Origin: Candidatus Avoscillospira stercoripullorum
GTDB taxonomy: Bacteria > Bacillota > Clostridia > Oscillospirales > Oscillospiraceae
Assembly: GCA_018712905.1 (NCBI GenBank)
Contig: DVGD01000144.1
Coordinates: 1-13,156 of the forward strand
Direction of reading: 5' to 3'
DNA: 13,156 nt
Shown: positions 5,787-13,156 of the stretch, piece after piece
How the letters are laid out: each line of letters begins with the position of its first letter
Numbering within the stretch: position 1 is the stretch's first letter
Translations under genes and position numbers: made by a program
The notes under the pieces: generated by a model
Told to the model about the DNA's origin: nothing
The model's database searches: none
The model's input: only the letters and a program-made list of their open reading frames with translations

Positions 5787-8700
5787 ATGAGAAAATTCTC
5801 AAGAAGCATTGCGCTTCTGCTGTGCATCGTCATGGTTTTGGGTATGCTGCCCGCTACCATTTTTGCTGCAGGCGGGAACAATACCCCAGCATTTACCCTT
5901 ACCACCGAAGATGACATCGATTTCACCAACCCCGACGATGCTTCCAAGTTTACAATTCTGAACAAGAATTCCTCCGCAATCCAAGAAGGCGTAGGCCTGA
6001 AAATGATCACCACCACTGATGCATTTGAAGACTGCAATGGCCAGGTCACCCCTGGCGAACCTAAAGACGCTGTCAAGGTTCCCGTAGACGGCGACTGGAC
6101 TGCAACGCTGAAGTTTGACTTCAGCCGGGGTTTTGCTGCCAACGGCTACTATCAGTTCTTCGGCTTCTATGCCGCCCAAGGCGATGACTTCCAGAACCTG
6201 GCGGGCATCCGCGGCGGTGACGGCGCAATGCAGAACTTCCTGTGCGTTGACGGCGATATCACCGCTGACAGTCCTGACCTGAACTCTACTCCCGGCCTGG
6301 TTTCCGTCGGCACCTACTGGTACCGCATTGTCAAGGCCGGCACCACCTACACCTGCTACCGCAGTGCTGACGGTGAGAAGTTCACCAAAATGTTCTCCTA
6401 TACCGACACCGGCATCGAAGCTGATTCCATTATCATCGACGCCTACACCGGCATGACCGCAGGGTTTACTTTCACTCTGAAGTCCCTGTTCTTCGGTGAA
6501 ACGGACCCCGAGGGGTCTGAACCTCCCGTCGATGACTCCCCTTTGGCAGGCTTGGAGATTCCCGATGCAGATGAGATCCGCGGCAATATCACGCTTGTGG
6601 ACGAGTACAATGGTGAAAAGGTTACCTGGACGAGCAGCGACCCCAATGTTATTACTGATAAGGCTGTAGGCGAAAAAGCAGCAGGTGTTGTAACAAGAGG
6701 TAAAACTGACCAGCAGGTAACGCTTACAGCATCTACCGACACAGAGACAAAGGAAATCGTTGTCACTGTCAAGGCTGCTCCTGCAGAAATTACAGAAGAT
6801 GATTATGCAGGCTACCTGTTCGCCCACTTCATCGGTGAAGGCGGCGCAGATCAGGAACAGATCTACTTCGCCGTCAGTGAAGACGGACGCAACTTTACGG
6901 ACATGAACGACGGCAAGCCGGTCATCAGAAGCACCGTCGGTGAAATGGGTCTTCGTGATCCTTACATGTATCGTTCTCCGGAAGGCGACAGATTCTTTAT
7001 CGTGGCAACCGACCTGAGCATCTACAACAGAGGCGGCTGGAAGATCAACGCACAGGGTTACTATGATCCCAGTACGACAGGCAGCCACTACCTGGTAGTA
7101 TACGAATCCACGGACCTGGTAAACTGGAGTGAACCCAAGCATATCAAGGTCGCTCCTGAAAATGCAGGCATGGCATGGGCTCCGGAAATGATCTACCACG
7201 AAGAATCCGGCCAGTACATCATCTTCTTCGCATCCAGCATCATGGATCCGGAGACGAAGCTCAAAGCAAAGCCCAATGCGATCTATTATGTGGCAACGAG
7301 AGACTTCGTAAACTTCTCTGAACCAGAGCTTCTGATTGACAACCAGACAGACGGCGTGGAAGAAGGCGGAAAGCCCAGAGAAATCATCGATGCGACCATC
7401 ATCAAGATCGGCGGCTGGTACTACTGCGCCGCCAAGGATGGCGACAACGCGGAAAAGAACGGCGGCATCCGCGTCATGAAGACACAGAAGCTGCTCGACT
7501 ACACATCCTGGGAAAAGGTATACGACCTTGACGAGCTGAACCTTGACCTTGAGGGTCTTACAGGTCTTAAAAACGGCCGGATCGACAACAGCACACTGGA
7601 AGGCCCGGAATTCTTCCGATTCAACAAGAAAGACTGGGCAGATCCCGACGTGCCGGAGTACGGCCTCTTTGCAGACCAGTACGCAACAGGTTCGGGTTAC
7701 CTGCCGATCATCACCACGGACGTGGAGGATGTGAACAACTCCGAGAATTCCTGGAAGATCCTGAGACCGGGCGAATACTCCTTCGACAAGCTTAAGAAAC
7801 GCCACGGAACCATCGTGAACCTGACCCAGGAAGAATTGGCTCGTGTGAAGGAAGCGTACGCAAACACCTCGAAACTGGATGGCCTGGAGATTCCCAATGC
7901 GGACGAGATCCGCGGCAATATCACGCTTGTGGACGAGTACAATGGTGAAAAGGTTACCTGGACGAGCAGCGACCCCAATGTTATTACTGATAAGGCTGTA
8001 GGCGAAAAAGCGGCAGGCGTTGTGACAAGAGGCAAAACGGATCAGAAGGTAACGCTTACCGCATCTGCCGGCGGAGAGACAAAGGAAATCGTGGTCACGG
8101 TGAAGGCCGCGCCGGAAGAAATTACGGAAGCCGATTATGCCGGCTATCTGTTCGCCCACTTCATCGGCGAAGGCACCGAAGACCAGGAACAGATCTACTT
8201 CGCCGTCAGTGAAGACGGACGCCACTTTACGGACATGAACGACGGCCAGCCTGTCATCAAGAGCACCGTCGGCGAAGAAGGTCTTCGCGATCCCTACATG
8301 TACCGTTCTCCGGAAGGCGACAGATTCTTTATCGTGGCGACCGACCTGAGCATCTACCACAGAGGCGGCTGGAAGATCAACGAACAGGGTTACTATGATC
8401 CCAGTACGACGGGCAGCCACTACCTGGTGGTGTACGAATCCACGGATCTGGTAGACTGGGGCGAACCCAAGTGGATCAAGGTCGCGCCGGAAAATGCGGG
8501 CATGGCCTGGGCGCCGGAAATGATCTACCACGAAGAATCCGGCCAGTACATCATCTTCTTCGCATCCAGCATCATGGATCCGGAGACGAAGTACAAAGCT
8601 AAGCCCAATGCGATCTACTATGTGACGACTAGAGACTTCGTAAACTTCTCTGAGACCAAGCTCCTGATCGACAACCAGACAGACGGCGTGGAAGAAGGCG

Positions 8701-10250
8701 GAAAGCCCAGAGAAATCATCGATGCGACCATCATCAAGATCGGCGACTGGTACTACTGCGCCGCCAAGGATGGCGACAACGCGGAAAAGAACGGCGGCAT
8801 CCGCGTCATGAAGACGAAGGATCTGCTCAACTCCACATCCTGGCAGAAGGTATACGACCTTGACGAGCTGAACCTCGACCTTACCGGTCTTACGGGCCTC
8901 AAAAACGGCAAGATCGACAACAGCACGCTGGAAGGCCCGGAACTCTTCCGCTTCAACAAGAAGGACTGGGCGAATCCCAACGTGCCGGAGTACGGCCTCT
9001 TCGCAGACCAGTACGCAACCGGCTCGGGCTACCTGCCGATCATCACCACGGATCTGGAGGATGTGAACAACTCCAAGAATTCCTGGAAGATCCTGAGACC
9101 GGGCGAATACTCCTTCGACATGCTTACGAAACGCCACGGCACCATCGTGAACCTGACCCAGGAAGAATTGGCTCGTGTGAAGGAAGCATACGCAAACAGC
9201 GAGCAGTATCTCGCAGACAAGGAAGCAAAGAAGATCGCGAATACGCTTACGATCGCGAACTCCTGGAACATCACGGAGGACATCGACCTTGTGACAGAAA
9301 AGGATGGAGCAACCATCACCTGGACCAGCAGCAATCCCGACGTAATCACAATCAACGGCTCGAAGGCCGAGGTAACGAGAGGCGCCAGCGATCAGTGGGT
9401 AAACCTCACGGCGACTGTTAAGCTCGGCGAAGGCACGGCGACTAAGTCCATCCGCGTAAGAGTGCTGAAAGCAGATACGGGAGTGCACACCATCACCCTG
9501 GATCCCAACGGCGGCAGCGTCAGCGAAACGGCCATTGAAGTGGAGCACGGCAAGACTGCCTCCCTGCCCACGCCCTACCGCGCCGGCAGATACCGCTTCC
9601 TGGGCTGGTTTGACAAGGACGGCAAGCAGTATACGGCCTCTACTCCCATCACCGAGGATGTGACCCTCACCGCGCGCTGGAAGTATACCGGCGGCGGAAG
9701 CCATGTGGATCCTGTGGAGCCCAGCAAGCCTGTGGAGCCGGCGGAGCCCGCTAAACCCGATACGGACTTTGTGGACGTGAAGGCAGGCGACTGGTATGAA
9801 GAAGCGGTTTCGTATGTCGCTGAAAACGGCCTCATGACCGGCGTGGGCAATGGCAAGTTCAACCCCGACGGCGCCGTGACCCGCGCCATGGTCTGGACGG
9901 TGCTTGCCCGCATGGCCGGCGAAAACACCGAGGGCGGCAGCACCTGGTACGCGAAGGCGCAGGCCTGGGCCATGGAGACCGGTGTCTCCGACGGCACCAA
10001 CCCCATGGGCAGCATTACGAGAGAGCAGCTGGCTACCATGCTCTACCGCTATGAAGGGAGCCCGGCGGTGTCCGGCAGCCTCAACGCCTACCCGGATGCC
10101 AACCAGGTCTCCGACTGGGCGGTGGACGCCATGATCTGGGCGACCGAGGAAGGCATCATCAACGGCATAAACGGTTATTTAAAACCCCAGGACGGCGCCA
10201 CCCGCGCCCAGCTGGCCACCATGCTCATGCGTTGGAGAGAACAAGCATAA
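5787..10250 (+). CDS. Secreted, SLH-anchored protein with two tandem GH43 domains
   Basis: 1,487 residues, exported and wall-bound. In order: Sec signal peptide (1 to about 27, cleavage near IFA-AGG); a concanavalin-like domain of the sort attached to GH43 enzymes (about 32-245); unit 1, degenerate Ig-like (256-332) plus GH43 (about 341-688); unit 2, the same pair (700-776 and about 785-1132); a third Ig-like domain (about 1138-1230); an InlB/Listeria-Bacteroides-type repeat (about 1233-1299, LDPNGG…FLGWF); a Pro-rich linker; three SLH repeats (1328-1487) for attachment to cell-wall polymer. GH43 five-bladed propellers hydrolyse arabinose- or xylose-containing glycans. Candidate catalytic acids are Asp391, Asp535 and Glu605 (EGPE) in unit 1 and Asp835, Asp979, Glu1049 in unit 2, so both copies look intact. 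Exact specificity is not readable. The body uses a less GC-rich codon set than its neighbours; the SLH end looks more like them. Confidence 0.92.
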   Translation: MRKFSRSIALLLCIVMVLGMLPATIFAAGGNNTPAFTLTTEDDIDFTNPDDASKFTILNKNSSAIQEGVGLKMITTTDAFEDCNGQVTPGEPKDAVKVPVDGDWTATLKFDFSRGFAANGYYQFFGFYAAQGDDFQNLAGIRGGDGAMQNFLCVDGDITADSPDLNSTPGLVSVGTYWYRIVKAGTTYTCYRSADGEKFTKMFSYTDTGIEADSIIIDAYTGMTAGFTFTLKSLFFGETDPEGSEPPVDDSPLAGLEIPDADEIRGNITLVDEYNGEKVTWTSSDPNVITDKAVGEKAAGVVTRGKTDQQVTLTASTDTETKEIVVTVKAAPAEITEDDYAGYLFAHFIGEGGADQEQIYFAVSEDGRNFTDMNDGKPVIRSTVGEMGLRDPYMYRSPEGDRFFIVATDLSIYNRGGWKINAQGYYDPSTTGSHYLVVYESTDLVNWSEPKHIKVAPENAGMAWAPEMIYHEESGQYIIFFASSIMDPETKLKAKPNAIYYVATRDFVNFSEPELLIDNQTDGVEEGGKPREIIDATIIKIGGWYYCAAKDGDNAEKNGGIRVMKTQKLLDYTSWEKVYDLDELNLDLEGLTGLKNGRIDNSTLEGPEFFRFNKKDWADPDVPEYGLFADQYATGSGYLPIITTDVEDVNNSENSWKILRPGEYSFDKLKKRHGTIVNLTQEELARVKEAYANTSKLDGLEIPNADEIRGNITLVDEYNGEKVTWTSSDPNVITDKAVGEKAAGVVTRGKTDQKVTLTASAGGETKEIVVTVKAAPEEITEADYAGYLFAHFIGEGTEDQEQIYFAVSEDGRHFTDMNDGQPVIKSTVGEEGLRDPYMYRSPEGDRFFIVATDLSIYHRGGWKINEQGYYDPSTTGSHYLVVYESTDLVDWGEPKWIKVAPENAGMAWAPEMIYHEESGQYIIFFASSIMDPETKYKAKPNAIYYVTTRDFVNFSETKLLIDNQTDGVEEGGKPREIIDATIIKIGDWYYCAAKDGDNAEKNGGIRVMKTKDLLNSTSWQKVYDLDELNLDLTGLTGLKNGKIDNSTLEGPELFRFNKKDWANPNVPEYGLFADQYATGSGYLPIITTDLEDVNNSKNSWKILRPGEYSFDMLTKRHGTIVNLTQEELARVKEAYANSEQYLADKEAKKIANTLTIANSWNITEDIDLVTEKDGATITWTSSNPDVITINGSKAEVTRGASDQWVNLTATVKLGEGTATKSIRVRVLKADTGVHTITLDPNGGSVSETAIEVEHGKTASLPTPYRAGRYRFLGWFDKDGKQYTASTPITEDVTLTARWKYTGGGSHVDPVEPSKPVEPAEPAKPDTDFVDVKAGDWYEEAVSYVAENGLMTGVGNGKFNPDGAVTRAMVWTVLARMAGENTEGGSTWYAKAQAWAMETGVSDGTNPMGSITREQLATMLYRYEGSPAVSGSLNAYPDANQVSDWAVDAMIWATEEGIINGINGYLKPQDGATRAQLATMLMRWREQA
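6549..7863 (+). repeat. Tandem in-frame duplication, unit 1 (Ig-like + GH43)
   Basis: Residues 255-693 of the surface protein. They align without gaps to unit 2 at a constant offset of 1,332 bp (444 codons). My hand count gives about 37 amino-acid differences in 438, roughly 91-92 % identity. Differences cluster on surface-like positions and spare the catalytic motifs. Confidence 0.9.
7881..9195 (+). repeat. Tandem in-frame duplication, unit 2 (Ig-like + GH43)
   Basis: Residues 699-1137, the second copy of the 444-codon unit. 7905-8011 is base-for-base identical to 6573-6679 (107 bp), and 8670-8815 differs from 7338-7483 at one base (Gly to Asp). Other stretches carry many silent changes, so identity is patchy. 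Confidence 0.9.
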
Positions 10251-10297
10251 CTGCTTGAAGCCCCGCAGGGGTGCGTCACGCATCGCTTAACGTAACG

Positions 10298-10333
10298 TTC
10301 CCCGGCAGGAATCGCTCCTGCCGGGGAATTTTT
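10298..10333 (+). terminator. Rho-independent terminator after the GH43 gene
   Basis: Perfect 13-bp stem (10298-10310 with 10316-10328; CCCCGGCAGG core), a 5-nt loop ATCGC, then TTTTT at 10329-10333. It lies 47 bp after the stop of the surface protein and 50 bp before the 3' end of the convergent GH3 gene. There is no T-run on the minus strand, so it serves the GH43 transcript only. Confidence 0.92.
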
Positions 10334-10359
10334 GTGCCTGTTCAGCCGCAATTTCCTAT

Positions 10360-10386
10360 GGAGGCCTCTGCCAGGCTCCTGTTTTT
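10360..10386 (+). terminator. Weak second terminator-like hairpin
   Basis: GGAG-G-CCT (10360-10367) pairs with AGGCTCC (10373-10379) with one bulged G, followed by TG and TTTTT (10382-10386). It would back up the terminator at 10298 on the plus strand and touches the stop codon of the convergent GH3 gene. It may be chance. Confidence 0.35.
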
Positions 10387-12781
10387 ATCCCTTCAGCCGG
10401 AGCAGGAATTCCACCACATGGAGCGCCGCCTGCTGGGCTTCCGCCTTGGTTACACCGTCGGAAGCGCGGAGGGAACGGAGCAGCGTGAGATCCCGCCGCC
10501 GCCCGATGGTGCTGCCGGGCATGAGCAAGTCCACCCCGGCGCGGATGCGGTAGGCGTCGTCCCGCAGGGCGGGAAACTCCGGCGAGGCGTCATGCTGCAT
10601 CCACCAGTCGGTGAGAATGAGCCCCTGATAGCCCCACTCCCGCCGGAGCAGTGACACGGCCAAATCATAATGATAGTGGCTGTAGACGCCGTTGACCCGG
10701 TTGTAGCTGGTCATGATGGACATGGGCTCGGCCGTCTTCACCACGATCTCGAAGCCCTTGAGATAGAGCTCCCGCAATGCCCGCTGGCTGAGACGGGAGT
10801 CGTTTCGATTGCGGTTGGTCTCCTGGTTGTTGCAGGCAAAGTGCTTGGGACAGGCGCTGCGGCCACGGGACTGGATCCCCCGCACCACCGCTGCCGCCAT
10901 GACCCCCGTGACCAGTGGATCCTCGGAGAAATATTCAAAATTCCGCCCGCAGAGGGGATTTCGGTGGAGGTTCATCCCCGGCGCCAGGAGCATATCCACC
11001 CCCAGCGCCTCCATCTCCTGTGCCACCAGGGCGTAGAGTGCCTCCACGGCCGCGGGGTCAAAGGTACTCCCCTGCGCCGTGCCGCAGGGCAGCAGCGCCG
11101 CCGTGCTGTGGAGGCGGATTCCGGCCGGGCCATCGCAGGTAATGACCGGCGGCAATCCCCGGCTGCGCAGCGCCGCCGTGACGCCGCCGAAGGCGCCGGC
11201 GTTGCCGCTGGGGCCTTCCGGGGCGTTCATCTTCCCCTGTCCCCGCACCAGCTGGTCGAGCTCCTCCAGAGAGAGCTGCCCCACCAGCTCCGCCGCCGTG
11301 TGCGTTCCGGCCAGGACGTCGGTAAAGGTGACCGCCCCCGCAGGAGCAGGCAGCGGTGCCGGCAAATGCGCCAAAATCTTCCGGCGAAGCGCCCCGCCGC
11401 CGGTGGGTACCGCCTCCCACTGGCAGGAGCCATCCCGGTTGACCATCCTGGAAAAGCCGTGCTCTTTTGGCAGGGGACAAATCTCCTCGCACTGGCGCAC
11501 CACCTCCAGCCCAGAACGCTCCCAGGAGAGGACTTCCACCGTGTCCCGGACGTTCTCCCCCACCTCCACGGCGTAGCGCCCCGGCTCCAGCACGTGGCAA
11601 TTTCGGTGCCCGGCGGCGCCGGTGTCGTCAAAGGGCGCGAAGTTGGAAAGGGATACCGTCAAATTAAGGCGCTGCCGCTCCCCCGGCGCCAGGAGCTTGC
11701 TCTTCTCGAAGGCGCAGAGGATCTTCCGGGGATTTCCCAGCTTGCCCTGGGGCAAAACCAGATAGGCCTGGGCGACGGTCTTGCCCGCCGCCTTGCCTTG
11801 GTTTTCCACGTCCACGGTGAGGGTAACGCTGCCGCCTGCCGCCTCCCCGGCAGCTGTGAGGGAAAAGGTGGTGTAGCTCAGGCCGAAGCCAAAGGGAAAG
11901 AGCACCTTCTCCGGGGCAAAGGTTTCAAAATACCGGTAGCCCACATAGATGTCCTCTTGATAGGCGTTGGCGGAGCGGTTTCCAAAGGAAGCCGCGGATG
12001 GGTAATCGCCATAGTCCCGGGCAATGGTATCTGAGAGGCGGCCGCTGGGGTTGACCCGGCCGGTGAGCACGTCGGCCAGGGCGCGGCCGCTCTCCATGCC
12101 GCCCTGCCAGGCCAAGACCAGGGCGCCGGAAAAGTCCGCAGCCCAGCCCAGATCCAGGACGTTGCCGCAGTCGAGGATCACCGCCACCCGGGAAAAGGCG
12201 TCGCTGACCCGGCGCAGCAGCGCCCGCTCCTGGGGCGTGAGATAGAAGCTCCCCGGCTCCAGGTAGCTGTCCCGATCCTCCCCGGCAGCGCGGCCGATGA
12301 CCACCAGGGCAATGGTGCTCTCCCGGGCGGCCTGGGCCAGGAGCGCATCCGGCAGGGGCATCTCGGGGTAGTGCGTGGGCCAGTGCCCCCAGAAGCCCTC
12401 GTCCGGCCGGTGGTCGGCACACCACTGGCGGTACGCCTCCTCCAGGGGCGCACAGACCTGCACGCCCTGCTCCCGCAGGCCGTCCAGCAGATTGCACCGA
12501 TAGGGGGCAACCACATCGCCGCCGCTGCCGTAGCCCACGGTGAAATAGTCCACGGCGCACCGGCCAAACACCGCCACAGTATCCGATGGCCGGAGAGGCA
12601 GCGTCTCGCCGTCATTTTGTAAGAGTACGATACCCTCCGCCGCCACCGCCCGCGCCGCCGCTGCCACCTCGGGCACCGAAAGCACGCCGTTGGGCGCCTG
12701 GTGCTGAAGTGCCTGACGCAGGCCGTTTCCCGTCACCCAGTCCATGCCAAAGTGGACAAGCCGATTAAAAAAGCGCTTCAT
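10385..12781 (-). CDS. GH3 beta-glycosidase with reversed domain order
   Basis: 798 residues, no signal peptide, so probably cytoplasmic. The usual GH3 order is swapped: the alpha/beta-sandwich domain comes first (about 45-250; GEDRDSYLEP carries Glu168, a candidate acid/base), then a GH3-type Fn3-like domain (about 318-415), a linker, and last the TIM-barrel domain (about 490-760) with KHFACNN, RNFEYFSEDP and the nucleophile Asp725 in LILTDWW. Family members hydrolyse beta-glucosides, beta-xylosides or N-acetylglucosaminides; oligosaccharide breakdown after uptake is inferred. The same reversed order is known for the beta-glucosidases of Ruminococcus albus and Butyrivibrio fibrisolvens. The ATG at 12781 has AAAGGAG 8 nt upstream; the open frame continues to 12949, but only across the promoter. 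It is convergent with the GH43 gene. Confidence 0.93.
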   Translation of the reverse strand: MKRFFNRLVHFGMDWVTGNGLRQALQHQAPNGVLSVPEVAAAARAVAAEGIVLLQNDGETLPLRPSDTVAVFGRCAVDYFTVGYGSGGDVVAPYRCNLLDGLREQGVQVCAPLEEAYRQWCADHRPDEGFWGHWPTHYPEMPLPDALLAQAARESTIALVVIGRAAGEDRDSYLEPGSFYLTPQERALLRRVSDAFSRVAVILDCGNVLDLGWAADFSGALVLAWQGGMESGRALADVLTGRVNPSGRLSDTIARDYGDYPSAASFGNRSANAYQEDIYVGYRYFETFAPEKVLFPFGFGLSYTTFSLTAAGEAAGGSVTLTVDVENQGKAAGKTVAQAYLVLPQGKLGNPRKILCAFEKSKLLAPGERQRLNLTVSLSNFAPFDDTGAAGHRNCHVLEPGRYAVEVGENVRDTVEVLSWERSGLEVVRQCEEICPLPKEHGFSRMVNRDGSCQWEAVPTGGGALRRKILAHLPAPLPAPAGAVTFTDVLAGTHTAAELVGQLSLEELDQLVRGQGKMNAPEGPSGNAGAFGGVTAALRSRGLPPVITCDGPAGIRLHSTAALLPCGTAQGSTFDPAAVEALYALVAQEMEALGVDMLLAPGMNLHRNPLCGRNFEYFSEDPLVTGVMAAAVVRGIQSRGRSACPKHFACNNQETNRNRNDSRLSQRALRELYLKGFEIVVKTAEPMSIMTSYNRVNGVYSHYHYDLAVSLLRREWGYQGLILTDWWMQHDASPEFPALRDDAYRIRAGVDLLMPGSTIGRRRDLTLLRSLRASDGVTKAEAQQAALHVVEFLLRLKG

Positions 12782-12809
12782 TGCTCCGTCTCCTTTCCTC
12801 GGTAGGGCT

Positions 12810-12818
12810 AGTATACCA
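12810..12818 (-). promoter_or_regulatory. Extended -10 promoter for the GH3 gene
   Basis: Minus strand TGG-TATACT (12818-12810): a TATACT -10 with the TGn extension that can replace a good -35. No TTGACA-like hexamer was found 16-18 bp upstream. Expected start is near 12803, giving a leader of about 20 nt that includes the AAAGGAG. Confidence 0.6.
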
Positions 12819-12862
12819 CACCTGCCCGCCTTTGGCCATTTCTTCTTCGGGAGCGGCGCCAT

Positions 12863-12985
12863 GCGGGAGTTCGCTGCTGCACGGAAATCGGCCTGCTGAT
12901 CCACCAGTCCGACACCGAAATCCCCATTTTTGACACCACCCTGATCCATGCCAGGCAGGCGGCGTGTCTGGCGCTGGCGCCTTGA
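12863..12985 (+). pseudogene. 3' remnant of an aspartate/glutamate racemase gene
   Basis: In one frame this reads AGVRCCTEIGLLIHQSDTEI then PIFDTTLIHARQAACLALAP and stops at 12983-12985. CTEIGLL, with the family's second catalytic cysteine, and IPIFDTTxIHAxxA near the C-terminus are hallmarks of the Asp/Glu racemase (RacX/YgeA-type) family, normally about 230 residues. Just upstream, GGCGCC at 12855-12860 would continue the homology (G-A-x-A-G-V) only in another frame, consistent with a one-base loss. Further upstream the reading is lost at the divergent GH3 promoter. There is no start codon and no ribosome binding site. I conclude it is a truncated, frameshifted relic. The assignment rests on motif recognition, not on a search. 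Confidence 0.68.
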
Positions 12986-13010
12986 CGGCTGGGGCGTCAG
13001 GGGTTAAAAT
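12982..13010 (+). promoter_or_regulatory. Sigma-A-type promoter for the PNPOx-family gene
   Basis: TTGACG (12982-12987), exactly 17 bp, then TAAAAT (13005-13010). The -35 hexamer overlaps the TGA stop of the racemase remnant. Expected start is near 13017, a very short leader that begins at the ribosome binding site. The in-frame ATG at 13009 sits in the -10 box and so is excluded as start. Confidence 0.65.
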
Positions 13011-13032
13011 GGAGAAAAAGGAGGCTTGTTCC

Positions 13033-13156
13033 ATGCAAGAAGTATATGAATTTCTGAAAGCCTGCGGCACCTACTACCTGGCCACTCTGGACGGCTCGCA
13101 GCCTCGGGTGCGCCCCTTCGGCACCGTGGATCTCTATGACGGCAAGCTCACCATCC
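13033..13156 (+). CDS. Pyridoxamine 5'-phosphate oxidase-family (split-barrel flavin-binding) protein, partial
   Basis: Only the first 41 residues are in the window: MQEVYEFLKACGTYYLATLD, GSQPRVRPFG, TVDLYDGKLTI. The pattern short helix, then YYLATLDG-x-PRVRPFG is the N-terminus of the PNPOx-like split-barrel family (including NimA/NimC-type and general flavin/FMN-binding proteins), usually about 130-150 residues. Such proteins bind FMN, F420-like or haem cofactors in the cytoplasm. True pyridoxamine phosphate oxidase is only one member, so the substrate is unknown. AAGGAGG at 13018-13024 is 8 nt before the ATG at 13033. The gene is cut off by the right edge. Confidence 0.85.
   Translation, partial: MQEVYEFLKACGTYYLATLDGSQPRVRPFGTVDLYDGKLTI

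Noticed and set aside
5702..5914. 70-codon frame with SD-like AAGGAAGGTG just before the GH43 gene
   Set aside because: It overlaps the signal-peptide region of the GH43 gene in another frame, and its translation shows no conserved feature. A leader peptide cannot be excluded, but nothing supports one.
5799..9704. A 1,301-codon open frame antisense to the GH43 surface-protein gene
   Set aside because: It mirrors the codon pattern of the sense gene; its internal repeat is just the reverse of the duplicated GH43 units. There is no ribosome binding site, the composition is Cys/Val/Arg-biased, and no domain is recognisable. The sense frame has a signal peptide, clear domains and a strong SD.
10670..12034. 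A 454-codon plus-strand frame opposite the GH3 gene
   Set aside because: The minus-strand GH3 has clear motifs in three domains. The plus frame is a shadow of GC-rich codons.

Overview
The window looks like chromosomal DNA of a Gram-positive-lineage anaerobe of class Clostridia (Bacillota), probably a gut Oscillospiraceae-type bacterium. The basis is GC-rich housekeeping genes, AGGAGG-type ribosome binding sites, vegetative-type promoters, a secreted protein that combines degenerate Ig-like, GH43, InlB-type and SLH modules, and TGTAGGGG…CCCG hairpin repeats of a kind I associate with such genomes. The genus cannot be named from sequence reading alone.

Layout. 1-356 is non-coding and packed with inverted repeats. 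357-2071 (minus) is a two-gene unit: a stand-alone left-handed beta-helix (GlmU-C-like) protein translationally coupled to mutY. Its promoter lies back-to-back with that of a plus-strand metal-ion ABC operon (2217-4641: lipoprotein, ATPase, permease). The three operon genes overlap by ATGA junctions, and a 48-bp perfect-palindrome terminator follows. 4736-5786 has no credible gene. Its middle is very AT-rich, and it carries a repeat-bracketed module and a candidate promoter with a leader of about 430 nt. 5787-10250 encodes a 1,487-residue secreted, SLH-anchored protein with two nearly identical Ig-like+GH43 units. A strong terminator follows. 10385-12781 (minus) encodes a cytoplasmic GH3 glycosidase with reversed domain order. 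12863-12985 is the 3' remnant of an aspartate/glutamate racemase gene. From 13033 a PNPOx-family gene begins and runs off the window.

How the genes work together. The surface GH43 protein and the cytoplasmic GH3 enzyme are plausibly the outer and inner ends of a plant-glycan (arabinoxylan/arabinan-type) utilisation route, although no sugar transporter or regulator is present here. The metal operon is a self-contained Zn/Mn uptake system. MutY is base-excision repair and is metabolically unrelated to its operon partner.

Most distinctive points: the in-frame 444-codon tandem duplication with gene-conversion-like identity tracts, the permuted GH3, the repeat-bracketed module upstream of the GH43 gene, the dense REP-like cluster at the left end, and the racemase remnant whose 3' end now overlaps a promoter. 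I did not find a clearly new multi-gene system.
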